From: Pseudoscleropodium purum
Lineage: Eukaryota; Streptophyta; Bryopsida; Hypnales; Brachytheciaceae
Length of the DNA: 64,000 nucleotides
Assembly: GCA_963969395.1 (NCBI GenBank)
Contig: OZ017796.1
Span: 40,414,243-40,478,242, forward strand
Reading direction: 5' to 3'
In this document: piece by piece, positions 33,643 to 44,100 of the stretch
Layout: each line of letters starts with the position of its first letter
Position numbering within the stretch: the first letter of the stretch is position 1
The notes under the pieces: generated by a model
What the model was told of the DNA's origin: nothing
Database searches by the model: none
What the model saw: the letters and a program-made list of their open reading frames with translations, nothing else
Made by a program: the position numbers and the translations under genes

Positions 33643-34644
33643 ATAGTACATCCCATCCATTTCTAAGATTTTATGAATTCCTGACCATTTAGTGTTGAGA
33701 GAAAGACCTGTTGTACTTTAAATGTTTTTGAAAACTACTTTAAATGTTTTTGAATCATAGGAAGTGCTGAGATATATCAGAATCTGTTGAAATTTTCATT
33801 GTGCAAAGGTGGGGTGTGCATATTAACCAAAAAAATATAGAAATTTCTCTTAGTTTTGATGTGGGCAACTTTCATACATGTGTGAAGTAATTTGAAATTT
33901 ATACAAATGCTGGAGTTTGGGGCATCTAGAATTCTTTCCTTCATAGCATCTACAAATTTTGGATACTGTATGAATAAACTATGATTTTGCACATTGTGTT
34001 GAAAAGAGGTACCCAAAATCAGCCCTCAGCCCTCATGTATGAAAGTTTTACATTTCAGGCAAGGATTTAGATGCGACAGCTAATCAATAATGAGCTGCCA
34101 CTTGAAGTCAACACCAGATTTCACATAGTCAAACTTCATAGTTTGTGCATGTACTGATCCATTTCAAATATGGTACTTTGGAAGGAGAAGGTGAAATTAA
34201 ATTAGTGCTCAGACTAAATAGTAAGACCACTTTTAAATTATCATAATGAATAGTTGTAATTCCAAAATATCTACAGTACTTGCGTTACATACTATGAAAG
34301 AATGTATGGATTTATTGTATCTGAGAGATTGACCCACATGACAGTGCTTTTTGCATCCCACGATGATGATGAATAAAGACATTTCTTTGAATGGACATGA
34401 GGAAGAAATCCACTGAATTTCCAAGCTCTCACAACAAAGCTTGCTTTTCCAAGAGCAAGATTCTCGATAAGTCAAGGTCCTGTTGAATCGATTTAACAAA
34501 AGTGAACAGTTTCAGAATCGTGCCTGTAATTGCAACTCCAGAATTGCAATTGATACTTCAGAAAAAGCATTGTGTATCGGTTAAAATGGCTGTTTCTACG
34601 AGGGTGATAAAGGTCAGTCCAGGTTTTTTACAAAAGTTTCGCCA
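33643..34644. other. intergenic region downstream of the NDUFAF3-like gene
   Basis: AT-rich with small ORFs of no recognisable family. The right end is probably the 3' untranslated region of the minus-strand gene. Confidence 0.45.
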
Positions 34645-36733
34645 TCAAGTACCTTGCGGTAACATGGCTGCCGCCACTATTCGTCCTTCTTCATTCAAGA
34701 TGTTGAATGTCGAGGTAGCATTGGCCTAATAAGACATAACATGGAGATTAGAGAGCTGTTGAAATTCTAAGTTGTAAACGAGTAGCTCACGGCAAATAAA
34801 GCATTAGTTGCCACTTCGTGAGAATGATACCGGGACTGATCAAGAGTCGTCTGGAAACAGCAAGTTCCAGATTCTTGTTCATATATTAGCCATAAGACAA
34901 ACCGAAAACATTCGTATTTGAACTTGACATATCCAATCACTCAGAGATAATTTGCCATTTCAGAGAGTTGAATTGGGTACTAACCGTGTCTATAGCTTCC
35001 AGCTTAATGCCATTTGATCGGAGGTAGTCGCGCACTTCTTGGCTGACACGGCTCATCCGTTTACCACAGCCCAGTATCAATATTTCTGGCATCCCAGCAA
35101 GCACTGGGTATAAGAATACAAATGCGAGTGTAAAAGCTTGCAGCATAACCATAGTCAGATCACTGAATTGATTAATTCATTAGTTAAAAAACTAAAAAGC
35201 AAGAGTGATTCTCATTTTTACTGGATGATATTCTTGAATCTAAGCAGTAATCCTGCCCAGGGTTGCTTGGAGAAGCGAAACAGCAATTCAGGAAGTCACT
35301 CAAGCTTTGAAATTCTGAGTCTAAGCAACAATTGCAATCGCTCAAAAACACATTAGTCAAAAAAAATTCCATACCAGGTGCAGGACGCAGAAGTTCAAAT
35401 AAGGCCAAACTGTTCAAATACAACCCCAAAATGAGTTAGCAACATACTTGGCACAGGATCCTAGACGCAGGAACTAAAGGGATGCAAAACAGTACAAGAG
35501 TTCTAGCGTTTAGCTCAAACACAATCATGCCTATCACATGATCCCCGGCGCTTGAATACCACTGGCAAGAAGCAAAGACAATAAATCAGAAACCTAGAAT
35601 TGATATCAACACATTCACCTAGCAATGCACTATTGATCAAGGCATGGAAAGGCCAGACATGATATACCTGTCAGGTGTAATCTCCTCAAACGATTTAGGA
35701 GTCCATTTTAATGTGAGTCTGCTAAGGCATATTATGGCGCCTTCTACTTCTACTCCGTTGGCATAGAACTTGTTCTCGTCGTACCTGCCTCAGCCAAGCA
35801 CAACTCAGACTACATGAATAATATCTGAAATGGCGTTCTTCACGAACACACTAATTGTAAAGCATTGCTCCTCATAAACATATCTAGTAAGATTTGCTCA
35901 AAGTATGACGGGAATGTACCCATTAATGCGAACTTTCTCTGCAGTGTCCGCTCCAGCAAAAACATCAAATTCTTCATAATTTCCATACGCACGTCTGCAA
36001 ACACCCAATTGTATGCCAGTGAGAGAGACTAGATGCAACAGTCAGAGAAAAAGAAAGAAGTTTCAACTGAAGTAACCAAGCCTTTATCCAGGCAGGCTAA
36101 ACAAAATCAAGTGCAACACTCCAAGTTATAATCAAGTGATCGTCTCATCTGGGACAAACATTTTCTATTTCAAGGTGTTCTCTACCCATAAGGTAAAGTA
36201 CCCACACTTACCAAAATGACAGCCTAAAATCTTGCGCAATGAATACGTATTAATTTTGTGAATATACTCCGCCTTACAAGAAACTCGTGTCGGTTTTAGG
36301 TCGTCGAACTTCGAACCTTTATAACTTTTGCATACGATATGCAAATGGAGCAAACTTGGTGCATTCGAATACTCTTCGATTCGATGACGAGAATGTATTA
36401 GAATTCGATCATTATTACAATAGAAACATTCTAAATGCTTAAAGTTTCATTATTATTATAAGAAATTCGTGTCGGTTTTAGTTCACCTTAGATTGTATCA
36501 AACTCTGCGCAAGATATGCTTGGACAAGGTGGCAACAGGAACAATCTCTGAAGACTTCACTCGTCAAAAAGACCCCCGTTGTTAATCTGTAAGATTCTGA
36601 GTCCTAAGCCCTAAACCCTAAAACCTTAAACCCTAAACGAAATACATTTGCAACCGACAGAAGAAATTTTTCACGAAGAGCAAAAGAACCTGAGAAGGGG
36701 CTGCCACGATCTTCTTGGCGAAATTCCCCGCAT
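34645..36733 (-). CDS. NDUFAF3: NDUFAF3-like (Mth938 domain) mitochondrial complex I assembly factor, six exons
   Basis: I assembled six minus-strand exons: 36733-36690, 35994-35920, 35784-35668, 35409-35375, 35103-34985 and 34725-34645. All introns have GT-AG ends and the phases agree, giving 156 residues plus TGA. The family helps assemble the Q-module arm of respiratory complex I at the inner mitochondrial membrane. Diagnostic segments are Asn-Gly-Val then Trp-Thr-Pro-Lys (exon 3), Pro-Glu-Ile-Leu-Ile-Leu-Gly-Cys-Gly-Lys (exon 5), Arg-Ser-Asn-Gly-Ile-Lys-Leu-Glu-Ala-Ile-Asp-Thr, and Ser-Thr-Phe-Asn-Ile-Leu-Asn-Glu-Glu-Gly-Arg (exon 6). The first 17 residues are Arg-rich with few acidic residues, fitting a short mitochondrial presequence. 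Exon 1 (44 bp) is the least certain, but its frame and donor join exon 2 perfectly. Telomere-like repeats lie in intron 1. Confidence 0.9.
36606..36638. promoter_or_regulatory. telo-box cluster in intron 1 of the NDUFAF3-like gene
   Basis: Three near-perfect CCCTAAA units form a short interstitial stretch about 50 bp downstream of exon 1. Plant telo-boxes (AAACCCTAA) near transcription starts are known to bind Myb/TRB-type proteins and to occur in housekeeping genes. The role here is inferred from position. Confidence 0.5.
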
Positions 36734-37394
36734 GACAGCACCTCCAAATCTCGCCATCACCACAAACTCTCGCAGCACCACCTTTGTTTCCTCGGACTTA
36801 CACTATCAACCTCTCTAACTCCCTCCCTTCTGCGAATTGCTGCCACTCTCTTCACAAAACAAAATAATTCAGCCAAGAGCCACTACAAGTGCAGTTCCTC
36901 CGGCAACCATAGCCCCTGCCTATCTCCTCACAGATCTAATTCTAGAGCCATCCAGAAGCAAACAACAATTCGAAGTTTAAACTCACAAAAATTATACAAC
37001 TCAAACCCAACTTCAAATTCCGTGCCGAAACCCACGCTATGTCGAATACCCACTTCAGTCAACCTCGCCGCGGTGATATTGTGCAAGAAATTTCTAAACT
37101 TACATAAAAAATTGCATAAAACGGAAATGGAAATGCAGATTTAGTATGAAATTTGTGGAGGAATTGCAGGCATTCACCCACAAATTGAGACCTCCAGCAG
37201 GTATGGCCAGGTTGAATGGCACATGAAACTCTCAAGATGGTGAGTGATGAGGAGTGTGGAGCATGCGTGCCCAATCATTCTCGACTCTTTCACTTGGCTT
37301 CCCATTCTTCAAGCCACTTGGCAATCTTCCATACTTCCGTAGCCTCTCAGGTTGAAAGGCTCACCTGAGGGAGGAGGTTAAAAAACGACATTAA
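36734..37394. other. upstream region of the NDUFAF3-like gene
   Basis: This is GC-richer than the surroundings, with CT-rich and CA-rich patches near 36750-36850. It likely contains the promoter and 5' untranslated region. No other gene is seen. Confidence 0.45.
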
Positions 37395-38202
37395 GGTAGA
37401 AGTACCTATTTCGGATAACTTAAGGATTTCAGCATGTATGATGTGGGAAAGTCATGGAGGAACTGAGTTCAATGTGTGCAAAAATAAAGTTGAGAGAGAA
37501 TGTATAAAAAAATAAAAATAAAAATAAAAATTCTTTTTAAATGAATATTTTATTGAATATAAAAGCTAATTTTTCACCTAGATCCATCCCTATCACATAG
37601 ATTGACCTATAACAACCAACTTTGGGACTTGATCCTAATAAGTTGGATAGTTGTTGTTATTAAGAGACAAAATTAGAAATGATCAATTTCTACAATCTAT
37701 GGAGGCTCACATATGAGTTTAATCCTATGATTAAGGGCACCTTTAACTAAAACCTCCTTGTGCCCCTTTAATGTCAGTGTGCCTTCTGAAAACTTGATAT
37801 AGTAGTTTGCTCATGCTAGACGTTGCTAAGGTAGAAGTACCTATTTTGGATAGGCCCCTTGTAATTGCTTCGTAGACTAACCTATTGTGGACAACAACTA
37901 GATGCAATGGTCATTGAATAAAATTCTTGGTTTGCACTTTCTCGTCCACGCATCTCTCTTCCTTCTTGGCCTAGAGAAAAGTGCCAAAGCTAACCACAAT
38001 GGGTGAGTCTATGAACTAGAATGGGTCCAGGTACAAAATCTACTTTTATGTTTAATAAAATATTCATTTTTGGACAAAAAGTTTCGTTTTTTTGGCATCC
38101 TTCCACAACCTTATTTTTGCACACACTGAACTCAATTCTCCATGACTTTCCCACATCATCCAAGCTGGAATGCTTAAGTTATCCAAAATAGGTACTTCTA
38201 CC
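37395..38202. mobile_element. 808-bp foldback element with about 170-bp inverted arms, flanked by TTAA
   Basis: The left arm (37395-37566) and right arm (38033-38202) are inverted repeats starting GGTAGAAGTACCTATTT. They share long stretches including GATGTGGGAAAGTCATGGA. Both outer edges are TTAA (37391-37394 and 38203-38206), which fits a TTAA duplication (piggyBac style), though a TA duplication is equally possible. The middle is non-coding and contains another fragment of the arm start near 37829-37852. No transposase is present. Confidence 0.75.
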
Positions 38203-38622
38203 TTAATTTCATAGTGAACTTCCTATTTCAAACTTGATCCCCATCAACATGGTAGCATCTGAGGCTTGTAGAAGGTGGTATATTCTCCAAATTCCTCATT
38301 TGGGCAAAAAAATGCCCTAATATGGTTAATTTTTGCATAAATTGCAAACTTATTGTATACCATTGATAGTTACATCAATTTAGGCAAACTACTAAGTTGC
38401 ATTGATAATTTCAGGTTATTGAGGTTGCTAGTATGAAACAATCATTTGACACTATTTAAATTAATTCAATACCAAAGGCAATGAACTATAAACTTTAAGG
38501 TAGATTTGATGATGTTCTACTGTGGCCAATCAAACCTTCTTCTAATCCAGCTATTGTCTATAATAGAGCACCCTATAAAACCATCAAAAAGAGTTTGTCC
38601 CAAAAGAGTACTTCTACCATAC

Positions 38623-38938
38623 AAAAAATTTCAGCCCTCTAAAAAGCTACTAGTTTTGAATCCCCAGAACCCCTCCAAATGCAAATAGAAAGGAATTTAA
38701 ACTATTTATTATTTTTTATTATTTTTTATTGAAAGTAGCTGACGTCGCACTACTTGTGCCATGTCAGCACCACATCAGATTTTTTAATTTTTCAAATTTT
38801 TTTTCAAATTTTTTTTCAAATTTTTTTTTCAAATTTTTATTTTATTTTAATAAAAACATTTTTTTTATTTTTCTGTACTTGTAGTGTAGTGTGCCGAAAA
38901 ATCAAACCTTAATGGCCCTTCCAAGGCTCAAATTTTTC
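38623..38938. mobile_element. MITE family M2, copy 1
   Basis: The inverted ends are related to (G/A)GGAAAAATTT(C/G)AGCCCT. The left end lies near 38623-38640, and the reverse complement of 38915-38938 reads GGAAAAATTTGAGCC then TTGGAAGGGCC. The interior includes a T-rich tandem stretch (38780-38870). It shares internal motifs (CAGTTTTGAA/AGTTTTGAA(T/C)CCCC and CTTGTGCCA(T/C)(G/A)TCAGC) with copy 2. Confidence 0.6.
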
Positions 38939-39773
38939 CTAATGCTAATTTATTTACCAGCTGATTGCATTTGGGGGGAAGCTCAAGTCCATCAAATATT
39001 TATCTTTAATTTTTCCCTTGAAAAATAAAGAGAATTGGAATTAATCCAAGTTGTTTCATATTTTTTGGAACTTTGTGGAATTAGTTATAAATTTTCTAAG
39101 TTAACATGACATGAGGGTGTAAATGTATTATGTTTACTTTTGGTACATTCAAAACATTAATATATAACTTTGTATTAGAAGACTCCTATTGAACTCGGGC
39201 ACTTAATGGACATCATACTTTAAACTTGTGCAAATTTGTTTTACAACAATGATTAGTCATGATTCATAGTTATAACATCCTAAAAAACCAAGGAGGCCAC
39301 CGTTTGGGCTTTTTGACAACTCAAGTAGGCTCTATTGACTTCATAATTTGGAATTTTTGCATGAATTTTTTAGGATGGATGCTACTCATGTCATTCCAAT
39401 AAATACTGCACAAATTAAAAGATTTTTTTCATTTCAATGTTAAACTGGGCAACAAAAAATATATTCTAAAAAAACATAAATTATTTTTTGGAGATTGTAT
39501 ATATTGATACCTACTCAAAAACATTTGAACCATTTAATTCCAAATAATGAGGTAAGAGTTACAAGGAGTTTTATTTTGCAAGCAATGACAGTAAAAAAAA
39601 TCCCATACAAAGTCATCTCTTGCTCTCAATTTTGAAAATTTTCAAATAAAATGTTTCAGTGCAATCCCCTGAAAATCTTGATTAGTGCTGAGGACACTAT
39701 ATGGACTCCATTACACCACTATACAAGCAATATACTCCTTTACAAGCAAGGCAGTCATCATATTTTCCATTAA

Positions 39774-39991
39774 AAAGATTTCAGCCCTTGGAAGGGCTCT
39801 GAGTTTTGAACCCCCTGAACCCTCCCGAGGTACTTGTGCCACATCAGCGCCACATCATATTTAAATATTTTTTAGATATTTTTTTAACTATTTTTTCTTC
39901 AAAAAAAATTATTTTTTTATTCTTCTGTACTTGTACTGCCGTGTGCCGATAAACCAAACCTTAACGGCCCTCCCAGGGCTCAGATCTTTCC
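39774..39991. mobile_element. MITE family M2, copy 2
   Basis: Left end AAAGATTTCAGCCCTTGG, and reverse complement of the right end AAAGATCTGAGCCCTGGG. It is shorter than copy 1 because the T-rich tract is smaller. It lies about 1.1 kb downstream of copy 1 in direct orientation. Confidence 0.6.
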
Positions 39992-42086
39992 TAAATGTGT
40001 GTGGTTTCAACGCTTTGATATTTTTATGTGCATTTGAAGTGTGCAAAATTGTGATAAGGGATATTTGAGTTTAGAAGAGAAATCTCTTATAGCAAAGGAT
40101 AGACCACTTGTAACAAGACTGAGTGAGTTGGAAGACTTAATACCATGTAAGTTCTTTGAAGTAAGAAAAATGGTGTGATGGGTTTGACACGTTCTTTCAA
40201 GCACAGCAAGGAAAATCGCGGTGTACCAAGAAAATTTTCGAATTTCAGACCCTGCTACACGAGTAAGAGAACTTTTTACATGAAATAGGGCTTGGAATTG
40301 CAGAATTCATGACTTTCGTGACATTTTCTCAGCAACAAATTCTACAAGTCTAGTTCAGATACAGTGCAGACTTTTTTCTCTTTGACACAATACAGTAGGC
40401 AATAATCTTTTGCGTCACTCAAAGAAGATGGGCTCATCCCTCCAGTCCTAACTGCTCCGGCGCGATCACTTCAGCCCTATGGAAGAAGGGCCACGTTCTT
40501 CTACAAATACCAGCCTTTCAGCTGAAGGAGAGCTCCACTACCGGTAATCGTCAATCACTGCATCTGTTGAATTGACATGAAAAAAAGAAGCATGAAACCT
40601 TCAGAAGAATCTTATGCATACAAAATGTGCTAATTTTTTTTGAACACGTGTAAAATAATTGTTATCTAGCAATCCTTTCAAACATTTTACCACAAAGCCA
40701 AAATGCAAGAACAGTTGCTCTAACATTGGAATTAGCATTATAGGGATTATAAGCATTCTCAGGAATCAAGCCTCCCAAGAATCCTGTCAAACAAACATGC
40801 ACAAATTCAGGTATCAAATACAAATGCTCAGCTGGAAGGTTCTCTTTCAGGTTTGGAAAGTTAGATATCGCCCAGGTATGATGACAGTATTTACCATGAT
40901 CCAAAGCCCAAGGTTTTTCTAGTGTCTTCTAAGATACTGCGCTTATCATGGTGACGGAAACAATCCTATCGCCCTCCACCACCAGTTCAAAAGGAAAAAA
41001 GCTTACATGCATCTTCAAAATCTTAATTTCCATACTCTTACAACCCAATGCAACCAGGAGGCCAACACAGTAGGTATTAATTGTTGCTGATCAAACCCTT
41101 TGCACATCGATCTTATCTAGGTAACTGCAAGAAGCACTTTCAGAATCTGGAATACAAGTTTTCTTTTATTCTATTTTTCTATTTTTCTCCAGGAGGAAGT
41201 GTGGAGCAGAGTCCTGAGGTTCTGAAAGTGCATAACATGATTCGAACTCAAACACGCAGAGGAATGGTCATTTGAAGTTGCAATTGAAACTAAACCCTAG
41301 AGATAGGAGTAGAGAACTTACCTAGATACCAATGGCGTCGGGAGTAACCGCACGCTTGCTAGAGTACAAAGTGAGTGTCTCACAGCAGACCGCACACTCC
41401 AGTTTCCTGCAAACACCACGTCCAAAATGAGCAAGAAATAGTCCTTGCAGTTCTCAAGACCACCAGAAGTAATTGATGTAATAGACGAACAATTTGCAGC
41501 ATCATCAAACTAACATACACAGCAAACACACGCTCCGAGAAGGAAGACAAATCTTACATCCTAAGCAAATCGCAAATCTAATAATAAGCACCAACAGACA
41601 GTGTCATTCTCAATCTAAATATATGGAGCAAATCCAAGAGACTCCGCACAGCACTCAAGACGGTGTACAATACTCACAGAAATCTTTTATAAACTGTAAA
41701 CGCACGAAGAAAGGATTCACAGACATGCAAGAAAGGGTTCGTTTCGGAAGTGGCCTACTCTCGTCGATGTCCGAGTAGCTTGAAACGAACATACGACTTG
41801 GAACTTCCGTTTCGGATACGGTGCTCTCGTGTCTACTTGATTCAGCCTGTGCGAACAAGAGATAAACATGTTTCTGCCAGAACACGTGTTCACGGTGCGA
41901 ACTCAGGTGATAGAATCTAAGGGAAGTGTCCTAATCATTTTATAATTCTGACACCGCGAGCTTCGTGAAAGTGCCCCCATAATTCATGTTTCGGGTATGA
42001 TATGGAGAAATATATAAATATGCTGTCTCGATTCCTGAGTCTAAAGTCTGTAGCGGACCATTTCAGTGCCTTTTCCCACTTAGGGG
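39992..42086. other. region downstream of the PPR gene with possible spliced non-coding exons on the minus strand
   Basis: GC-richer patches at 40420-40560, 41322-41406 and 41650-41900 alternate with AT-rich DNA. A clean minus-strand acceptor (TTTGCAG ending at 41407) and donor (GTAAGT at 41321) bound an 85-base exon-like block. These may be 3' untranslated exons of the PPR gene or a separate transcript. Confidence 0.35.
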
Positions 42087-43703
42087 TTAAGGCAACTTGT
42101 GCCCTGCCCGGAACAAATGTTCACTCGTTTCCGAGGTGGGAGCGCAACCCCACATTTCCATTTCTCGGATCACTTCTTTGGCTTTCGCCAAGCGCCCCTC
42201 CTTGCAGTAGAGTCGAATCATCACATTGTAAACATCGGAGGTCGGCACAAACCCCGTGATTCTCATGTGGTTATACACTTTCACGGCTTTGTTGACATCT
42301 CCAACCTTCTCACAGAGACGAATCATCACACGGTAGGCCACCAGATCTGGCTTCACCCCTGCCTCTTCCAGGTTCCAGAACAAAGCTAACGCCTGACGCA
42401 GTTTGCCTGCACGAGCTCTCGCCTGCATCAGCGTCGTGAACATCACAATGTTTGGCTTGAATTCCTGGTCTACATACCGCTGAAACACATCCTCTACCTC
42501 GTCAATTAACCCTAATCTGCTACACACAGTCATGACGAGGGTACACTCTTCCAGTTTGAAGTCCCGACCAGCAAGTAGTAAATCGTGGACAACGTCTCTA
42601 GCACCTCCTTCACCTGCTTTCACAATCATCTTGGCATAGAGCTCTGAACCTCCAGAGACTCCTGTGTCTTCCAGAATTTTCAAAGCGTCCCTAATGAATC
42701 CCTGTTCTACGTAAGCATTCGCGGCCACAAGAGCAGACTCGGGCGACAGAGGTCCATACAAAGCGAGAAACTTATTTGCGAGAGCGAGCTTTCGGGATTC
42801 CACGACAACAAGCACACTGGCTAACAGAACGTCGTCATCCGGCCACAGTCGAGGCTGCTCCCTCACCCAAGCAAACAACTGCAAGGCTTTCCCCACGCAA
42901 TCCCTACGCCCAAGCTGAAGCAGCAAATTCGCAACTCCGACACTCTTGCTTCGAGTCCTCCCTTTCCACGAATCCAAAATCATCCGTACCTCGTCATCTG
43001 GAACGCAAAGAAGCTTCGCAAACAGCCTAGGGTACAAGAACGCCGGCGCTTTCGGTGGCGGCGAGGGTTTACGGTTTCGGCGTACAGGAAGAGCAACCTC
43101 AGGTAACAGGCTACGGCGTGACAGAGGCAGAGGAAACGGACGGTTCAACTTGTGAGGCATAGGAATGGGCAAAGTGCGACCCCTCTCAAAGGGTTTTCCC
43201 ACCTCCGAGTACCGACGAAGCAGCGACGGGTGCGGATTCGACTCAATCTGCACCAAGCCTTGCGCGTCGCGTGCTTCGCCAGCACCTACTTGCGCCAGTA
43301 ACTCCTCCAGGCTCACATTCTCCAAAGACACAGGACTTACGTCTTCTAAATCTCCGGAGAAACTCAATCCAGGAAGACAGTTCAAACGTGAAAAACCTCG
43401 ACCTTCCACAATCTTAAAACCTGCACCTCCAGATGACGAGCATCTCGCTTCTACTGTCACTACCACACGAACCGAACCTACGGTACATCCAAATCTCGTC
43501 AAATGCAGGACACGAGTAGCAAACTTCTGCTTCAAATTGCGAAGCGGACGTTGTTCAGAGTCGAAGCTCGGACGGAAATGCTCAAAAAATTGGTTGCTGT
43601 CAACTCTGGGAAGCGCCCGCAACATCGTGCTGTAATGCTGGCGTTTGAAAAGCTTTTGAAAATTCCTGCAAGTCGGCAATTGTAGCGCGAAAAATTCTTT
43701 CAA
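42087..43703 (-). CDS. P-class pentatricopeptide repeat (PPR) protein
   Basis: A single intronless frame of 538 codons. The C-terminal third shows consecutive 35-residue PPR repeats, for example segments beginning Pro-Asn-Ile-Val-Met-Phe-Thr-Thr-Leu-Met, Pro-Asp-Leu-Val-Ala-Tyr-Arg-Val-Met-Ile and Pro-Thr-Ser-Asp-Val-Tyr-Asn-Val-Met-Ile. More degenerate repeats extend back to about residue 250. There are no E, E+ or DYW extensions, so it is P-class. Such proteins bind organelle RNAs and act in splicing, stability or translation. The first 60 residues are rich in Arg, Ser, Leu and Phe with few acidic residues, suggesting a mitochondrial or plastid transit peptide, and Pro/Arg-rich linkers follow. 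I used the first Met of the frame; a start at Met-27 is possible. The absence of introns is usual for plant PPR genes. I cannot name the orthologue. Confidence 0.88.
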   Translation of the reverse strand: MKEFFALQLPTCRNFQKLFKRQHYSTMLRALPRVDSNQFFEHFRPSFDSEQRPLRNLKQKFATRVLHLTRFGCTVGSVRVVVTVEARCSSSGGAGFKIVEGRGFSRLNCLPGLSFSGDLEDVSPVSLENVSLEELLAQVGAGEARDAQGLVQIESNPHPSLLRRYSEVGKPFERGRTLPIPMPHKLNRPFPLPLSRRSLLPEVALPVRRNRKPSPPPKAPAFLYPRLFAKLLCVPDDEVRMILDSWKGRTRSKSVGVANLLLQLGRRDCVGKALQLFAWVREQPRLWPDDDVLLASVLVVVESRKLALANKFLALYGPLSPESALVAANAYVEQGFIRDALKILEDTGVSGGSELYAKMIVKAGEGGARDVVHDLLLAGRDFKLEECTLVMTVCSRLGLIDEVEDVFQRYVDQEFKPNIVMFTTLMQARARAGKLRQALALFWNLEEAGVKPDLVAYRVMIRLCEKVGDVNKAVKVYNHMRITGFVPTSDVYNVMIRLYCKEGRLAKAKEVIREMEMWGCAPTSETSEHLFRAGHKLP

Positions 43704-44100
43704 CCCTAACGTTTCAAGCTCGCCATCAACTGCAATGGCAATTAGAATCGTGTTGAAAAATTCAGAGGCCGAAACCCTAATTCTCTACAACAAGGCTTCC
43801 TCACCAAACGTGAAATTCTGAATGCAAGATGCAGAAGAACCAAAATCTTGAATTCAGAAACTGCTGACGAGAAAGTCCTGTCGTAGCCCCTATAACCGTG
43901 TATTCAAACTTGAAGGTCCCTCACTCTGCATCCTCCATTTCTTCGCTAACTTATTTAGGAGCGAATTTTCTGGGTTTTATTTTGCAGAGAAGAAATCACA
44001 TTAGAAGATTTTTGGGGCCTCTGGATGCCTGCGAGTTATCACAGCCTGCAAACGCAGAGAACAGGTTCGGTGCAGCAGTCTGACGTGACCGAGACCCTGC
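43704..44100 (-). promoter_or_regulatory. probable promoter/5' leader of the PPR gene with two telo-box-like motifs
   Basis: AACCCTAA occurs near 43702-43709 and AAACCCTAATT near 43772-43782 (reading on the plus strand), just upstream of the minus-strand ATG. GC content falls sharply left of about 44100, so the gene-associated sequence seems to end there. Confidence 0.45.

Noticed and set aside
36606..36638. Interstitial telomere or chromosome end
   Set aside because: Only three units, inside the first intron of a gene. Better read as a telo-box.
41220..41250. Possible B box (GAGTTCGAATC on the minus strand)
   Set aside because: The flanking bases do not pair into a T stem and no other tRNA arm is present.
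42099..43635. Plus-strand ORFs over the PPR gene
   Set aside because: Antisense shadows of the 538-codon PPR frame, which has clear family repeats.
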